From Candidatus Gastranaerophilales bacterium (GTDB taxonomy: Bacteria; Cyanobacteriota; Vampirovibrionia; Gastranaerophilales; Gastranaerophilaceae), in assembly GCA_944324385.1 (NCBI GenBank), contig CALUWD010000009.1, positions 1-64,000 of the forward strand: DNA of 64,000 nt, read 5' to 3'. Below the pieces are notes generated by a model that searched no databases, was not told the DNA's origin, and was given only the letters and a program-made list of their open reading frames with translations. Within the stretch, counting starts at the first letter, position 1. Each line of letters starts with the position of its first letter. A program made the position numbers and the translations under genes. Positions 44,038-55,976 of this stretch are shown in pieces.

Positions 44038-45374
44038 TATTTAAAGAAATCCTTAATATTTGCGACATTTTGCGATTTTGTAAATATTAAAAGCCTGTCA
44101 TTTGCCTTAATTAACGTTTGACCTTTTGGAATTATTATTTTTTCCCTGCGTTCAATTATTGCAATGACCGCTCTTGCCGGCAGATTCAACTTCATAAGCA
44201 TAGTATCTTCGAAGTCTTCTCTTACTTTAAGTTCAAGAATTTCAGCGAGTCCTCTTTCGACTGTTGCTAAAATCCCTGCGTGAGATTCTATTATCCTGTT
44301 TTTAATTTCATTTACAGCAGCTTCTTTTGGTGAAATTGCAACATCAACACCTACTTTTTCAAATAAACTTGCCGTTGCTGCCTGAGCTACCCTTGTGATT
44401 GTCCTTTTTGCTCCCAACTGTTTAGTTAAAAGCGAACATAAAAGATTTTTTTCATCGTTGTCTGTAACGCAAATTGCAACATCAGATGAACCAATGCCTT
44501 CTTGTTCCAATAATTCAAGGTTTGTTCCATCGGCATTTAGCACAAGTGTTTTTTTGAGATTTTGTGATAAAAATTCGCATCTTTTGTAGTCGTTTTCAAT
44601 AATTTTTATTTTTAATTTAGATTTTTCTAGACTTTTTGCAAGTTCGTAACCAACAGAACCTCCGCCAATTATTGAAATATTTCTAATATCGTTATCTTCA
44701 ATAAAAAACTGTCCTGCTGTGTCGTTTAGTGCTTCAGGTGTTCCCATAAATATTGCTTTATCATTAAGCGCAAATTCGCTTTCACCATTTGGGATAAACA
44801 GTTCTTCATCCCTTGCAATTCCTACAACCAGTGTTTCATCATTAAAAGCGCAATCTTTCAGTTTTTTGTTTTTTAAAACAGAATTTTCTTTAATTCTGTA
44901 TTCAAGTAATTTTGCTCGACCATTTGAAAAATACTCTACATCAACAGCGTCAGGCACTGTTATTATTCTTAAAATTTCTTGTGTTAACAGTCTTTCAGGC
45001 CAAATGATGTAATCAATGTATAGTGCGTGGTTTCTGTTGTGTTCTTCTTTTATAATGCGCAGAGAATCTCTGCAATCTTTTTTTGATACAAAACAAACGG
45101 TTTCAGCGCTCGATAATTGTTTTGCAATAAGGCAAGCGACAATGTTGCCTTCATCTATACCTGTGCAGGCAATAAAGACATCGCAGTTTTTAATGTCTGC
45201 TTCTCTTAAAATATTTATATTTGAAGCATCGGCGCATATCGTAGTCAAATCCAAATTGTTGAATTTTTCTAAACTTTTTGAGTCGGGGTCTATAACTATA
45301 ATGTCGTGGTCTTCGAAGAATTCAGCTGCTATAATTGAGCCCATTTCGTTCGCGCCGTAAATAATTATTTTCAT
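44037..45374 (-). CDS. trkA: Trk potassium uptake regulator TrkA
   Basis: Cytoplasmic NAD(H)/nucleotide-binding gating subunit of the Trk channel, 445 residues. Two RCK units are visible: the first Rossmann fold at the N-terminus (IIIYGANEMGSIIAAEF) with a TrkA_C domain, and the second starting near ISIIGGGSVGYELAKSLEK, again with a TrkA_C domain. No ribosome binding site precedes ATG 45374; a possible promoter (45380-45409) ends five bases before it, so the mRNA may be leaderless. Confidence 0.93.
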   Translation of the reverse strand: MKIIIYGANEMGSIIAAEFFEDHDIIVIDPDSKSLEKFNNLDLTTICADASNINILREADIKNCDVFIACTGIDEGNIVACLIAKQLSSAETVCFVSKKDCRDSLRIIKEEHNRNHALYIDYIIWPERLLTQEILRIITVPDAVDVEYFSNGRAKLLEYRIKENSVLKNKKLKDCAFNDETLVVGIARDEELFIPNGESEFALNDKAIFMGTPEALNDTAGQFFIEDNDIRNISIIGGGSVGYELAKSLEKSKLKIKIIENDYKRCEFLSQNLKKTLVLNADGTNLELLEQEGIGSSDVAICVTDNDEKNLLCSLLTKQLGAKRTITRVAQAATASLFEKVGVDVAISPKEAAVNEIKNRIIESHAGILATVERGLAEILELKVREDFEDTMLMKLNLPARAVIAIIERREKIIIPKGQTLIKANDRLLIFTKSQNVANIKDFFK

Positions 45375-45376
45375 AA

Positions 45377-47929
<2,553 letters not shown>

Positions 47930-47948
47930 TATTATTATGTTAACTATT

Positions 47949-48800
47949 TTAAAATAAATTAGTTTCATAAATTAAATCATAATCTTGTGCTGCTTTTTGT
48001 ACAAGATTATGTCTTATTTGAAGCCCTTCTTCTGTTTCCAAAAATTCTTTAATTGTATCAATGTTATCCAATATGCAATTATGTTCTTTGTCATATTTAT
48101 GAGGATTTAGAAGCAATTGATAAAACATTAATTCTTTTAATTTTTCTGCTATATCTTTAGGCGTCTTGTTTGTATCCACGCCATACTTTTCAAGTTTTTC
48201 AAAGATTTCTTCTTGGCTTAAATCTTCTTGACTTTGCCCTGTTGCATATTCTATGTAATCTTTTCCCATTGCTGCTACATCGTCATAGTTAGTTTTATAA
48301 TCAATACCAAGTTTATCTAAAGCCATTAAATTAAGTTGTTTTTCAAGTTCGTAATATAGTTGTCTATATTCTCCTACGCCATTGTCTTGTGTTTTTTTGC
48401 TTATGCGTGAAAATTTTCCATCTTTCATTATAGCTTCCTGTGTACCGGCAGGTGTTGCAAGGAGTACTGCGATATCGCCACTTGATAGTGGTAGTTCAAC
48501 AGGATGTCCATGTATTAATAGTGCGTTTGGTACTATTTTTCTTGTGTCAAAACTACAACTGTGTTCATTACCTGTGCTTATTTGGCAAATTTCTCCATCA
48601 GGTGAAATTATGACACCTGTTTCCAGATTTTTTTCTGCAAGCTCTTCCGATATAATTTCTTTTGCTTTTTTTATTGCACTTTCTTTTAGATTGGCGCTTT
48701 TTACAAAACAGTCACATTCCATTGGTTTTGTTTGAAAGTGTTCATTTTTTTTGCTTTGTATTGTTTGTATTTGACCTAAAAAATTTATTCTGTTAATCAT
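47949..48800 (-). CDS. Hypothetical protein with JAMM/MPN-like metalloprotease motif
   Basis: 283 residues. The polar N-terminus (INRINFLGQ) resembles the tagged N-termini of other hypothetical proteins here. Residues about 57-125 look like a JAB/MPN domain: Glu60 in LETGVII, His97 and His99 in LIHGHP, then SSGD with Ser106/107 and Asp109. Canonical JAMM has seven residues between the second His and the Ser; here six, so zinc binding is likely but unproven. MPN proteases cleave ubiquitin-like conjugates or other isopeptides. The remainder (about 140-283) is helical and unrecognised. No signal peptide. Confidence 0.6.
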   Translation of the reverse strand: MINRINFLGQIQTIQSKKNEHFQTKPMECDCFVKSANLKESAIKKAKEIISEELAEKNLETGVIISPDGEICQISTGNEHSCSFDTRKIVPNALLIHGHPVELPLSSGDIAVLLATPAGTQEAIMKDGKFSRISKKTQDNGVGEYRQLYYELEKQLNLMALDKLGIDYKTNYDDVAAMGKDYIEYATGQSQEDLSQEEIFEKLEKYGVDTNKTPKDIAEKLKELMFYQLLLNPHKYDKEHNCILDNIDTIKEFLETEEGLQIRHNLVQKAAQDYDLIYETNLF

Positions 48801-48888
48801 TTTAGCTCCTTCAAAATATTTAAGATAAAAAATAGCTATAATTGCTAAATATTTCTTTTTTGTAACAAAAAATTAACTCAAATTCTTG

Positions 48889-48897
48889 TGATATAAT
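48889..48897 (+). promoter_or_regulatory. Extended -10 promoter abutting comM
   Basis: TGA followed by a perfect TATAAT (48892-48897), an extended -10. The comM ATG (48904) begins after six bases, with no ribosome binding site in between. Confidence 0.6.
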
Positions 48898-48903
48898 AAA
48901 CCT

Positions 48904-50427
48904 ATGGTAGTAAAAATAACAACAGCAACACTTTGCGGCTTGGATGCTTATAAAATAGATGTCGAGGTCGATGTTACAAATTCGCTTCCTCAAGTTGCAA
49001 TAATAGGTCTTGGCGACACTGCAATTACGGAAGCAAAAGAGCGTCTAAGGCTTGCAATTAAAAATTCATCTTACAGTTTCCCTCAAACTAAAGTTGTTAT
49101 AAATCTTGCCCCTGCCGATATTAAAAAAGAAGGCACAAGTTATGACCTTGCAATGGCTGTAGGGATTTTAGCAAAAGAAAATATTATAAAAAATATTCCA
49201 AAAGATACTGCTTTTTTAGGAGAGTTATCGCTTGATGGTTCAATTCGTCCTATTAGCGGGGTTTTGCCTATTGTTTGCGCATTAAGTGATTTAGGCATAA
49301 AAAAGGTTATTTTGCCTTTTGAAAATTTAAAAGAGGCAAGTTTTGTTGAAAATATTGAGTCTTTGGGTGCAAAAAATTTGTGCGAATTAGTGCAATTTCT
49401 GAACAACCAAGGAGATTTGCATACTTTAAAACAAAACATCGACGACTTTTTAAATTTAGAAGATGATTTTGAAATTGATTTTAAACATGTTAAGGGACAA
49501 AAAAGCGCAAAGTACGCTCTTGAAATTGCTGCAGCCGGTGCGCACAATATTTTGATGTGCGGCACACCGGGTTCGGGTAAAACTATGCTATCTAAGGCTT
49601 TTGTTTCAATTTTACCGCCTTTAGAAAAAAGTGAAGCAATAGAGCTTACAAAAATATACTCGGCCTCAGGACTTTTGGATTATGACAAGCCTTTAATTTC
49701 AAGGCGTCCGTTTCGCTCTCCTCATCACAGTGCCTCTGCTGTGGGCATTATAGGCGGCGGTTCAAAAGTAAATGCAGGCGAAATTACCCTTGCACACAGG
49801 GGCGTTTTGTTTTTAGATGAAATGGTTGAGTTTCCTCGTCATGTTCTTGAAGTTTTGCGTCAACCGTTAGAAGACGGAGTTGTTACAATTTCACGTGCAA
49901 GCAAGAGTGTTAAGTTTCCTGCAAATTTTATACTAATAGGTGCTATGAATCCTTGCCCTTGCGGGTTTTTGGGTGATCCTAAAAAACAGTGTACATGTTC
50001 TGATTATCAAATAAAAAGATACCGTTCTCGTCTTTCGGGCCCGCTTTTAGATAGAATTGATTTGCAAATTGAAGTACCAAGATTAAGCGAAGATGAGTTA
50101 CTTAATATACAAGAAGATGGTGAAGATTCAAAAACAATCAGAAAAAGAGTTGTGGCTGCAAGGAAAATTCAGCTTGAAAGATATAAAAACGATGGTATTT
50201 TAACAAATTCAGAATTAAGTGCAAAACTTGTCAAAAAATATTGTAAAATTGACGAAGAATCAAAAAATATGCTTAAGTTTGCAATTTCAAAATTCAATCT
50301 TTCGGCGCGTTCGTACGAGAGAATTTTAAAACTTTCAAGAACTATTGCAGACCTCAATGGGCAAAAAGATATACAAACACAAGATATTGCACAGGCTTTG
50401 CAATTTAGAGGCTTATCAGGAGTTTAA
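48904..50427 (+). CDS. comM: YifB/ComM family AAA+ ATPase (Mg-chelatase-like)
   Basis: 507 residues. It has an N-terminal Lon-like domain (about 1-180: GLGDTAITEAKERLRLAIKN, PADIKKEGTSYDLAMAVGIL). The AAA+ core shows Walker A GTPGSGKTMLS, the PFRSPHHSASAVGIIGGG segment and Walker B GVLFLDEMVEF. The Cys-containing AMNPCPCGFLGDPKKQCTC is typical of YifB/ComM, and the C-terminal helical domain follows. ComM promotes branch migration during natural transformation in studied species; in other lineages the role is less clear. It is probably transcribed without a leader from the extended -10 just upstream. Confidence 0.93.
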   Translation: MVVKITTATLCGLDAYKIDVEVDVTNSLPQVAIIGLGDTAITEAKERLRLAIKNSSYSFPQTKVVINLAPADIKKEGTSYDLAMAVGILAKENIIKNIPKDTAFLGELSLDGSIRPISGVLPIVCALSDLGIKKVILPFENLKEASFVENIESLGAKNLCELVQFLNNQGDLHTLKQNIDDFLNLEDDFEIDFKHVKGQKSAKYALEIAAAGAHNILMCGTPGSGKTMLSKAFVSILPPLEKSEAIELTKIYSASGLLDYDKPLISRRPFRSPHHSASAVGIIGGGSKVNAGEITLAHRGVLFLDEMVEFPRHVLEVLRQPLEDGVVTISRASKSVKFPANFILIGAMNPCPCGFLGDPKKQCTCSDYQIKRYRSRLSGPLLDRIDLQIEVPRLSEDELLNIQEDGEDSKTIRKRVVAARKIQLERYKNDGILTNSELSAKLVKKYCKIDEESKNMLKFAISKFNLSARSYERILKLSRTIADLNGQKDIQTQDIAQALQFRGLSGV

Positions 50428-50446
50428 AATAGCCCTTGTAGCTAAA

Positions 50447-50475
50447 TTGAAAATTTTGAAATTGCAGTTTATAAT
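50447..50475 (+). promoter_or_regulatory. Promoter of the thioredoxin-ccdA pair
   Basis: -35 TTGAAA (50447-50452) and -10 TATAAT (50470-50475) with 17-base spacing; the gene start follows 27 bases later with GAGAGG. Confidence 0.7.
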
Positions 50476-50502
50476 TTGACAGTAATTTTAGAGAGGTAAT
50501 TT

Positions 50503-50904
50503 ATGAAAAATTGGATTATAGTACTTTTGGTTTTTGCGATTCCTTTGGGGCTTTATGCTTATTTTGAATCAAATACTCAAGCAACTGCTGCAAAAGAAGA
50601 AATGACTGCAAATAAAACTCAAAAACCTCGAGTTATCAAGTTTTACTCGCCAATGTGTTCCGATTGTCAAAAGGTTTCAAAAGAAATGGTCGGTGTTGTA
50701 GAAGACTTTAAAGATGCTGTTACTTTTGAAGAAATTAATGTTTCAGAGCAAACTGATAAAAACAAGGCTTTAATTAAAAAATATAAAATAACACTTGTGC
50801 CGACTTTAATTTTTGAATCTAAAGACGGTAAAATTGTTAAAAAAGTCGAAGGATTCATTGAGGATGACGAAATAGAAAGTAATATTGTAAACATTAAGAA
50901 ATAG
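50503..50904 (+). CDS. Membrane-anchored thioredoxin-like protein
   Basis: 133 residues: an N-terminal signal anchor (about 4-22, WIIVLLVFAIPLGLYAYF), a short linker and a thioredoxin fold (about 44-130) with active site CSDC in FYSPMCSDCQK and the cis-Pro in LVPTLIFES. It is probably tethered outside the cytoplasmic membrane and exchanges thiols with the CcdA-like protein encoded ten bases downstream. Substrates may be cytochrome c apoproteins or other envelope proteins; none are encoded here. Confidence 0.85.
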   Translation: MKNWIIVLLVFAIPLGLYAYFESNTQATAAKEEMTANKTQKPRVIKFYSPMCSDCQKVSKEMVGVVEDFKDAVTFEEINVSEQTDKNKALIKKYKITLVPTLIFESKDGKIVKKVEGFIEDDEIESNIVNIKK

Positions 50905-50914
50905 GAATTTTTCA

Positions 50915-51628
50915 ATGGAATCTTTAGTTGCAAGCTTAACAACATATTTAAAAACGCAAGAATTCTCATATATCTTTTTGCTTATTTCGTTTATAGGCGG
51001 GGTACTTGCGTCTTTGTCGCCCTGTTCGCTTTCGGTTTTACCCATAGTTGTCGGTTATGTAGGCGGATATAGTGAAGAATCGGGTTTTAAAACATTTCTT
51101 CAACTTGTATCTTTTGTGTTGGGCTTATCCGTAATTCTTACCGTAATTGGGATTATATGCGCACTTGGAGGGAGAGCCTTTGTTTCAATAGGCGGTGCTT
51201 ATTGGGTAATTATTGTCGCATCGGTTATTTTGCTTTTTGGCTTAAACTTGCTTGGAGTTTTAGAGTTTAACTTTCCTGTTATAGTAAAACAAATTCCTAA
51301 AGGTGATGCGCACAGTTTATTTATTTATCCTTTTATATTGGGTGCATTATTTGCGCTTGCCTCAACACCTTGTTCTACTCCTATTCTTGTAGGTATTATG
51401 AGTTTTGCCTCATTGAGCGCAAATTTAGTTTACGCTGCGTTAATGCTTTTTATGTTCTCTTTGGGGCAGGGTGTAATTATAATTCTTGCAGGGGTGTTTA
51501 CATCTTTTGTTAAAAAAGCAAGGATGTTTTCTAATGTTTCAGAAACATTTCTAAAGGTAATGGGTGCTCTTTTGGTACTTTCTGCAATACTTATTTACTA
51601 CAGTGTTTTTGCAAGATTTTTTGTTTAA
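50915..51628 (+). CDS. ccdA: CcdA/DsbD-type transmembrane thiol reductant carrier
   Basis: 237 residues with six hydrophobic segments. Family motifs: the first cysteine in LASLSPCSLSVLPIVVGYVGGY and the second in ALASTPCSTPILVGIMS, the redox pair that carries electrons from cytoplasmic thioredoxin across the membrane. The length fits CcdA rather than full DsbD. It pairs with the upstream thioredoxin-like gene, forming a complete reductant relay. The transcript runs into a gene-free repeat region. Confidence 0.9.
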   Translation: MESLVASLTTYLKTQEFSYIFLLISFIGGVLASLSPCSLSVLPIVVGYVGGYSEESGFKTFLQLVSFVLGLSVILTVIGIICALGGRAFVSIGGAYWVIIVASVILLFGLNLLGVLEFNFPVIVKQIPKGDAHSLFIYPFILGALFALASTPCSTPILVGIMSFASLSANLVYAALMLFMFSLGQGVIIILAGVFTSFVKKARMFSNVSETFLKVMGALLVLSAILIYYSVFARFFV

Positions 51629-51705
51629 AGTAAAACTTGCCATGCCGAATAAAACCCTTGCCATGCCGAATAAAATAACCGTCATGCCAAATAAAAATAA
51701 CCGTC

Positions 51706-51780
51706 ATGCTGAACTTGTTTGACTGCTTTTCTTGACGAAGCGAAGCTGAGTCATAGAAAATGTCCCTATGCGGGCAGCAT
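51706..51780. repeat. Long hairpin repeat copy, ATGCTG type
   Basis: Closing stem ATGCTG (51706-51711) with CAGCAT (51775-51780). Inner stems TTTTC (51727-51731) with GAAAA (51756-51760), TGAC (51733-51736) with GTCA (51750-51753), and AGC/GCT around GAA. Flanks CTTGTTTGACTGC and AAAATGTCCCTA match the first family. Confidence 0.8.
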
Positions 51781-51825
51781 CTTACAAATGAACACTTTAT
51801 AATATTAACGCGTAAAAGAGGAAAG

Positions 51826-51846
51826 ACCCTGAAACAAGTTCAGGGT
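51826..51846. repeat. Short hairpin repeat copy, reverse orientation
   Basis: Arms ACCCTGAA (51826-51833) and TTCAGGGT (51839-51846) with loop ACAAG, the reverse complement of the loop seen at 46-50. Confidence 0.8.
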
Positions 51847-51926
51847 GACAATCTTTGCCATGCTGAACAAAACCCTTGCCATGCCGAACAAAAAATAACC
51901 GTCATGCCGAACAAAAAATAACCGTC

Positions 51927-51947
51927 ATGCTGAACTTGTTTCAGCAT
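51927..51947. repeat. Short hairpin repeat copy, ATGCTG type
   Basis: Arms ATGCTGAA (51927-51934) and TTCAGCAT (51940-51947), loop CTTGT. Two of eight stem pairs differ from the copies at 38 and 348, with both arms changed together. Confidence 0.85.
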
Positions 51948-51975
51948 CTTTGTCATGTTGAACAAAATAACCGTC

Positions 51976-52050
51976 ATGTTGAACTTGTTTGACTGCTTTT
52001 CTTGACGAAGCGAAGCTGAGTCATAGAAAATGTCCCTATGCGGGCAGCAT
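51976..52050. repeat. Long hairpin repeat copy, ATGTTG variant
   Basis: Same as 51706-51780 except that the first arm is ATGTTG, giving a wobble pair with CAGCAT (52045-52050). Inner stems unchanged. Confidence 0.8.
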
Positions 52051-52159
52051 CTTAAAGTGAATACACAAATTAAATAATTAATTTTTTGTTAATAATTCCT
52101 CCATGTTCTAAAAATAATTATATTATTTACTCATAAAGTTAAAAAAGGAGGATAATACA

Positions 52160-52450
52160 ATGACTACAATTAAACCTTTAGCAGACAAAATCGTTATTAA
52201 GGTTATAGATGATGTTGAAAAAACATCAGGCGGTATTTTTATTCCTGACAGTGCAAAAGAAAAACCTCAAAAAGGTGAAGTAATTGCAGTAGGTCCTGGA
52301 AAATTCACCGATAACGGCACAAGAGAGGAAATGGATGTAAAAGTTGCAGATAAAGTATTATTTGCAAAATATTCAGGTACTGATGTAAAAATCGATGAAG
52401 TTGAGTACAAAATCCTTTCTGTAAAAGATGTATTGGCAATTATTGAATAA
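52160..52450 (+). CDS. groES: Co-chaperonin GroES
   Basis: 96-residue cap of the GroEL chamber. It has the family start [13 protein letters not shown], the mobile-loop region with [18 protein letters not shown], and the end [27 protein letters not shown] precedes ATG 52160. No CIRCE operator (TTAGCACTC, nine bases, GAGTGCTAA) is present upstream, so HrcA control is not indicated. Operon with groEL. Confidence 0.96.
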   Translation: MTTIKPLADKIVIKVIDDVEKTSGGIFIPDSAKEKPQKGEVIAVGPGKFTDNGTREEMDVKVADKVLFAKYSGTDVKIDEVEYKILSVKDVLAIIE

Positions 52451-54109
<1,659 letters not shown>

Positions 54110-54300
54110 TTTTTGTACGCAGCTTGTGCTGCGTAAAAAATTATGAATGACCCGATAGTGTGTGAATTTTTGACCCGTGAAACGAGAGTTTTGCGGGTCA
54201 AAAAGTAACCGTACTGCGCCGCCGTGCAACGAAGTTGCTTTTGGGCAATTTATTTTGTATTTTGGTTTTATTGAAATAGTGAAGGTCAAAAGGATTCATT
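54110..54300. other. Intergenic hairpin cluster after groEL
   Basis: Three inverted repeats: TACGCAGC/GCTGCGTA (54116-54135, loop TTGT), TTTTTGACCCG/CGGGTCAAAAA (54167-54204, inner GAAAC/GTTTT around GAGA) and GCAAC/GTTGC (54226-54238, loop GAA). None has a T tract on the 3' side of either strand, so they are not standard terminators. The GC content is higher than in flanking genes. Function unknown. Confidence 0.6.
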
Positions 54301-55158
54301 ATGAAGCTCAATGCAATAAATAAATTTAATACAAATTTTAAATCTAGTTATGATGTTAAAAATAAAGCATTAAATGTGGTAGCAGACAAAATAGATCCAA
54401 AAGCTTTAAGTAACTCGTTAGATGCGCTTGCAGCGTATAATCGCACAGCAATAAACTCTCATGAATTAGAAGAGTTTGATCTTTTAAATCTTCCTGATGT
54501 AAGTATTGCCCAAGAGTTTTCAGACGATGAGGCTATGTTGCCCGAGGGAGGTTTTGATATCAGCAGTCTTTTTAATCTTTCAAGTTCATATATTGCAGAG
54601 CAAATAAGACATTACGATAAAACGGGCGAGCTTATGCCTTATAAGGTTGCGCAAATCATTGATGAGTGCAAATATAATGGATTTGATGATAACCAGACTC
54701 GTGAATATTTGGAAAATGCAAAACAGAATTTTGTTGATGAGATGAATTTACTCAAACAAGATGCAAAACGCGCTATTGCTGGCATTTCACCAACCACTAG
54801 TAAGCATGACGTTTATAGGGTAATAAATAAGGGATATATGCCTAATTCCCATGAATATTTTGAAAAAATAACTTCCCTGCCTGCTGGTGAAAAAGTTAAG
54901 CTGGATTCTGTTCCCATTTATGTTAGCACATCTGCAAGTAAAGTAATGAAAAACTACGGCGGTTGTGGTGCTTATGACGCTGTTTTGTTTAAAATAAAGC
55001 TTCCTATTGGTTCAAAGTTGTTTACTATGTCTCGTACAGATGGTATTGAGCAGTGTATGTTGCCGCCTGAGGCTGAATTTAGAGTGATTGACAATAAAAA
55101 GTACAAGAATAATTTTAATTTGGTTGAGTTGGAATATATTTTGCCTGAAAAAGATTAA
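54301..55158 (+). CDS. ADP-ribosyltransferase-like protein with tagged N-terminus
   Basis: 285 residues. The C-terminal ~120 residues follow the R-S-E type bacterial ADP-ribosyltransferase toxin pattern: DVYRVINKG with Arg173, then the STS motif in PIYVSTSASKV (209-211), then strands YDAVLFKIKLPIGSKLFTM and LPPEAEFRVI. The catalytic Glu is uncertain: the usual position aligns with Gln251, with Glu250 next to it and Glu257/Glu259 downstream. The N-terminus (LNAIN at 3-7, NFKSS at 12-16) matches other hypothetical proteins here; there is no signal peptide. Residues 30-160 are helical. It could modify host or competitor proteins if exported; this is inference. Confidence 0.7.
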   Translation: MKLNAINKFNTNFKSSYDVKNKALNVVADKIDPKALSNSLDALAAYNRTAINSHELEEFDLLNLPDVSIAQEFSDDEAMLPEGGFDISSLFNLSSSYIAEQIRHYDKTGELMPYKVAQIIDECKYNGFDDNQTREYLENAKQNFVDEMNLLKQDAKRAIAGISPTTSKHDVYRVINKGYMPNSHEYFEKITSLPAGEKVKLDSVPIYVSTSASKVMKNYGGCGAYDAVLFKIKLPIGSKLFTMSRTDGIEQCMLPPEAEFRVIDNKKYKNNFNLVELEYILPEKD

Positions 55159-55161
55159 CTA

Positions 55162-55190
55162 TTGACAAAGTTTTTTTCTTATGATAAAAT
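55162..55190 (+). promoter_or_regulatory. Promoter of the small membrane protein gene
   Basis: -35 TTGACA (55162-55167) and -10 TAAAAT (55185-55190) with 17-base spacing, giving a 5' leader of roughly 110 bases. Confidence 0.7.
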
Positions 55191-55196
55191 ATTAAA

Positions 55197-55305
55197 AATT
55201 TGAAAAAAGCGGTTAGCTTATTAAAACCATAGGTTACTAGTGGGTCACATCGTTCCTTTTGGGGGGTCGGCGTGGTCTGTTTGTGTGAAATCGAGGTAAG
55301 GATAT
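55197..55305 (+). other. Possible structured mRNA leader
   Basis: Predicted 5' untranslated region with an unusually G-rich segment (55239-55280) for this genome. GGTT...AACC (55212-55231) and AACC...GGTT (55228-55238) are mutually exclusive pairings, and TCACA can pair with a downstream TGTGA. I do not recognise a known riboswitch class. Confidence 0.35.
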
Positions 55306-55920
55306 ATGAGAACACAACCGATAAATAGTGCTGAGAAAAATAACACAAACATCATTGCTGCAGGTGTTGGCGGTGCTTCTGTTGCTGCGCTTGCAACAAG
55401 ATATTTGCCACTAACAAAAGCTGAACATGACGAAGCTTTTAAAGCTGTAGCAGGTGACATTGCAAAACAGGTTCGTGCGCTTAAAGAAGAAGAATTCCAA
55501 AGCGTCTTAAAAGAAGTTTCTAAGAATGAAAAATATGGGCATTTGACAGATGTTTTTACTAAAAACAGAGATAATATAATTGATGGCGTGCAAGACCAAT
55601 TAGAACAAACTGCAAAAAATCTTGATGATGGTTCTAAAAATATTTTTATCTCTGTTGCAAATAAAATCGGCGAGTTTGGCAAAAATGCTCAAAAAAGCTT
55701 TGATACCGAAGTTATAAAACAAGCTAAAAAACAAAGACCTGTTTTTTATTTCGCAGCTCTTGCTGGTGCTGCTTCTATGACTCTTGCAGTGCTTAAGAAT
55801 GTAATTGTAGGCAAGAAAACTCAAGAGCAAACTGTTGGTATAAGCTATGATAAAGAAGGCATGATAATTGATGCACCTGATAGCTTATCACTTGCAATAG
55901 TTTTAGATGAAATCGCGTAA
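55306..55920 (+). CDS. Hypothetical protein with two hydrophobic segments
   Basis: 204 residues with no family I recognise. A short polar start (RTQPIN) precedes a glycine/alanine-rich hydrophobic segment (about 15-34, NIIAAGVGGASVAALATRYL). A long charged helical region (about 38-145) and a second hydrophobic segment (about 146-167, FYFAALAGAASMTLAVLKNV) follow, and the end is acidic. The TQPIN near the start loosely matches the signature of other hypothetical proteins here. It has its own promoter, long leader, GAGGTAAGG ribosome binding site and terminator. Confidence 0.7.
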   Translation: MRTQPINSAEKNNTNIIAAGVGGASVAALATRYLPLTKAEHDEAFKAVAGDIAKQVRALKEEEFQSVLKEVSKNEKYGHLTDVFTKNRDNIIDGVQDQLEQTAKNLDDGSKNIFISVANKIGEFGKNAQKSFDTEVIKQAKKQRPVFYFAALAGAASMTLAVLKNVIVGKKTQEQTVGISYDKEGMIIDAPDSLSLAIVLDEIA

Positions 55921-55932
55921 AGTTAAATTTAT

Positions 55933-55963
55933 AAAAAATCCCGCTGTTTAGGCGGGATTTTTT
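55933..55963. terminator. Bidirectional terminator between the hypothetical gene and thrC
   Basis: Stem AAAAAATCCCGC (55933-55944) with GCGGGATTTTTT (55952-55963), T tracts on both strands. Confidence 0.9.
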
Positions 55964-55976
55964 ATTGGTTAAATTT

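Larger units (their letters stand above)
51629..52080. repeat. Extragenic hairpin-repeat array, ATGCTGAAC family
   Basis: Gene-free region built like the array at 1-455: half-units containing CCATGCCGAA or GTCATGC followed by AAAATAACC precede full hairpins. Short hairpin: ATGCTGAA (51927-51934) with TTCAGCAT (51940-51947), loop CTTGT. Long elements: 51706-51780 and 51976-52050. One short hairpin of the first family (ACCCTGAA / TTCAGGGT) lies here in reverse orientation at 51826-51846. No gene candidate is seen. It separates ccdA from the groES leader. Confidence 0.8.

Noticed and set aside
52081-52159. CIRCE heat-shock operator before groES
   Set aside because: No TTAGCACTC inverted repeat is present in the leader.
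54116-54135. Standard terminator of groEL
   Set aside because: The perfect stem is followed by A residues rather than T on the plus strand.
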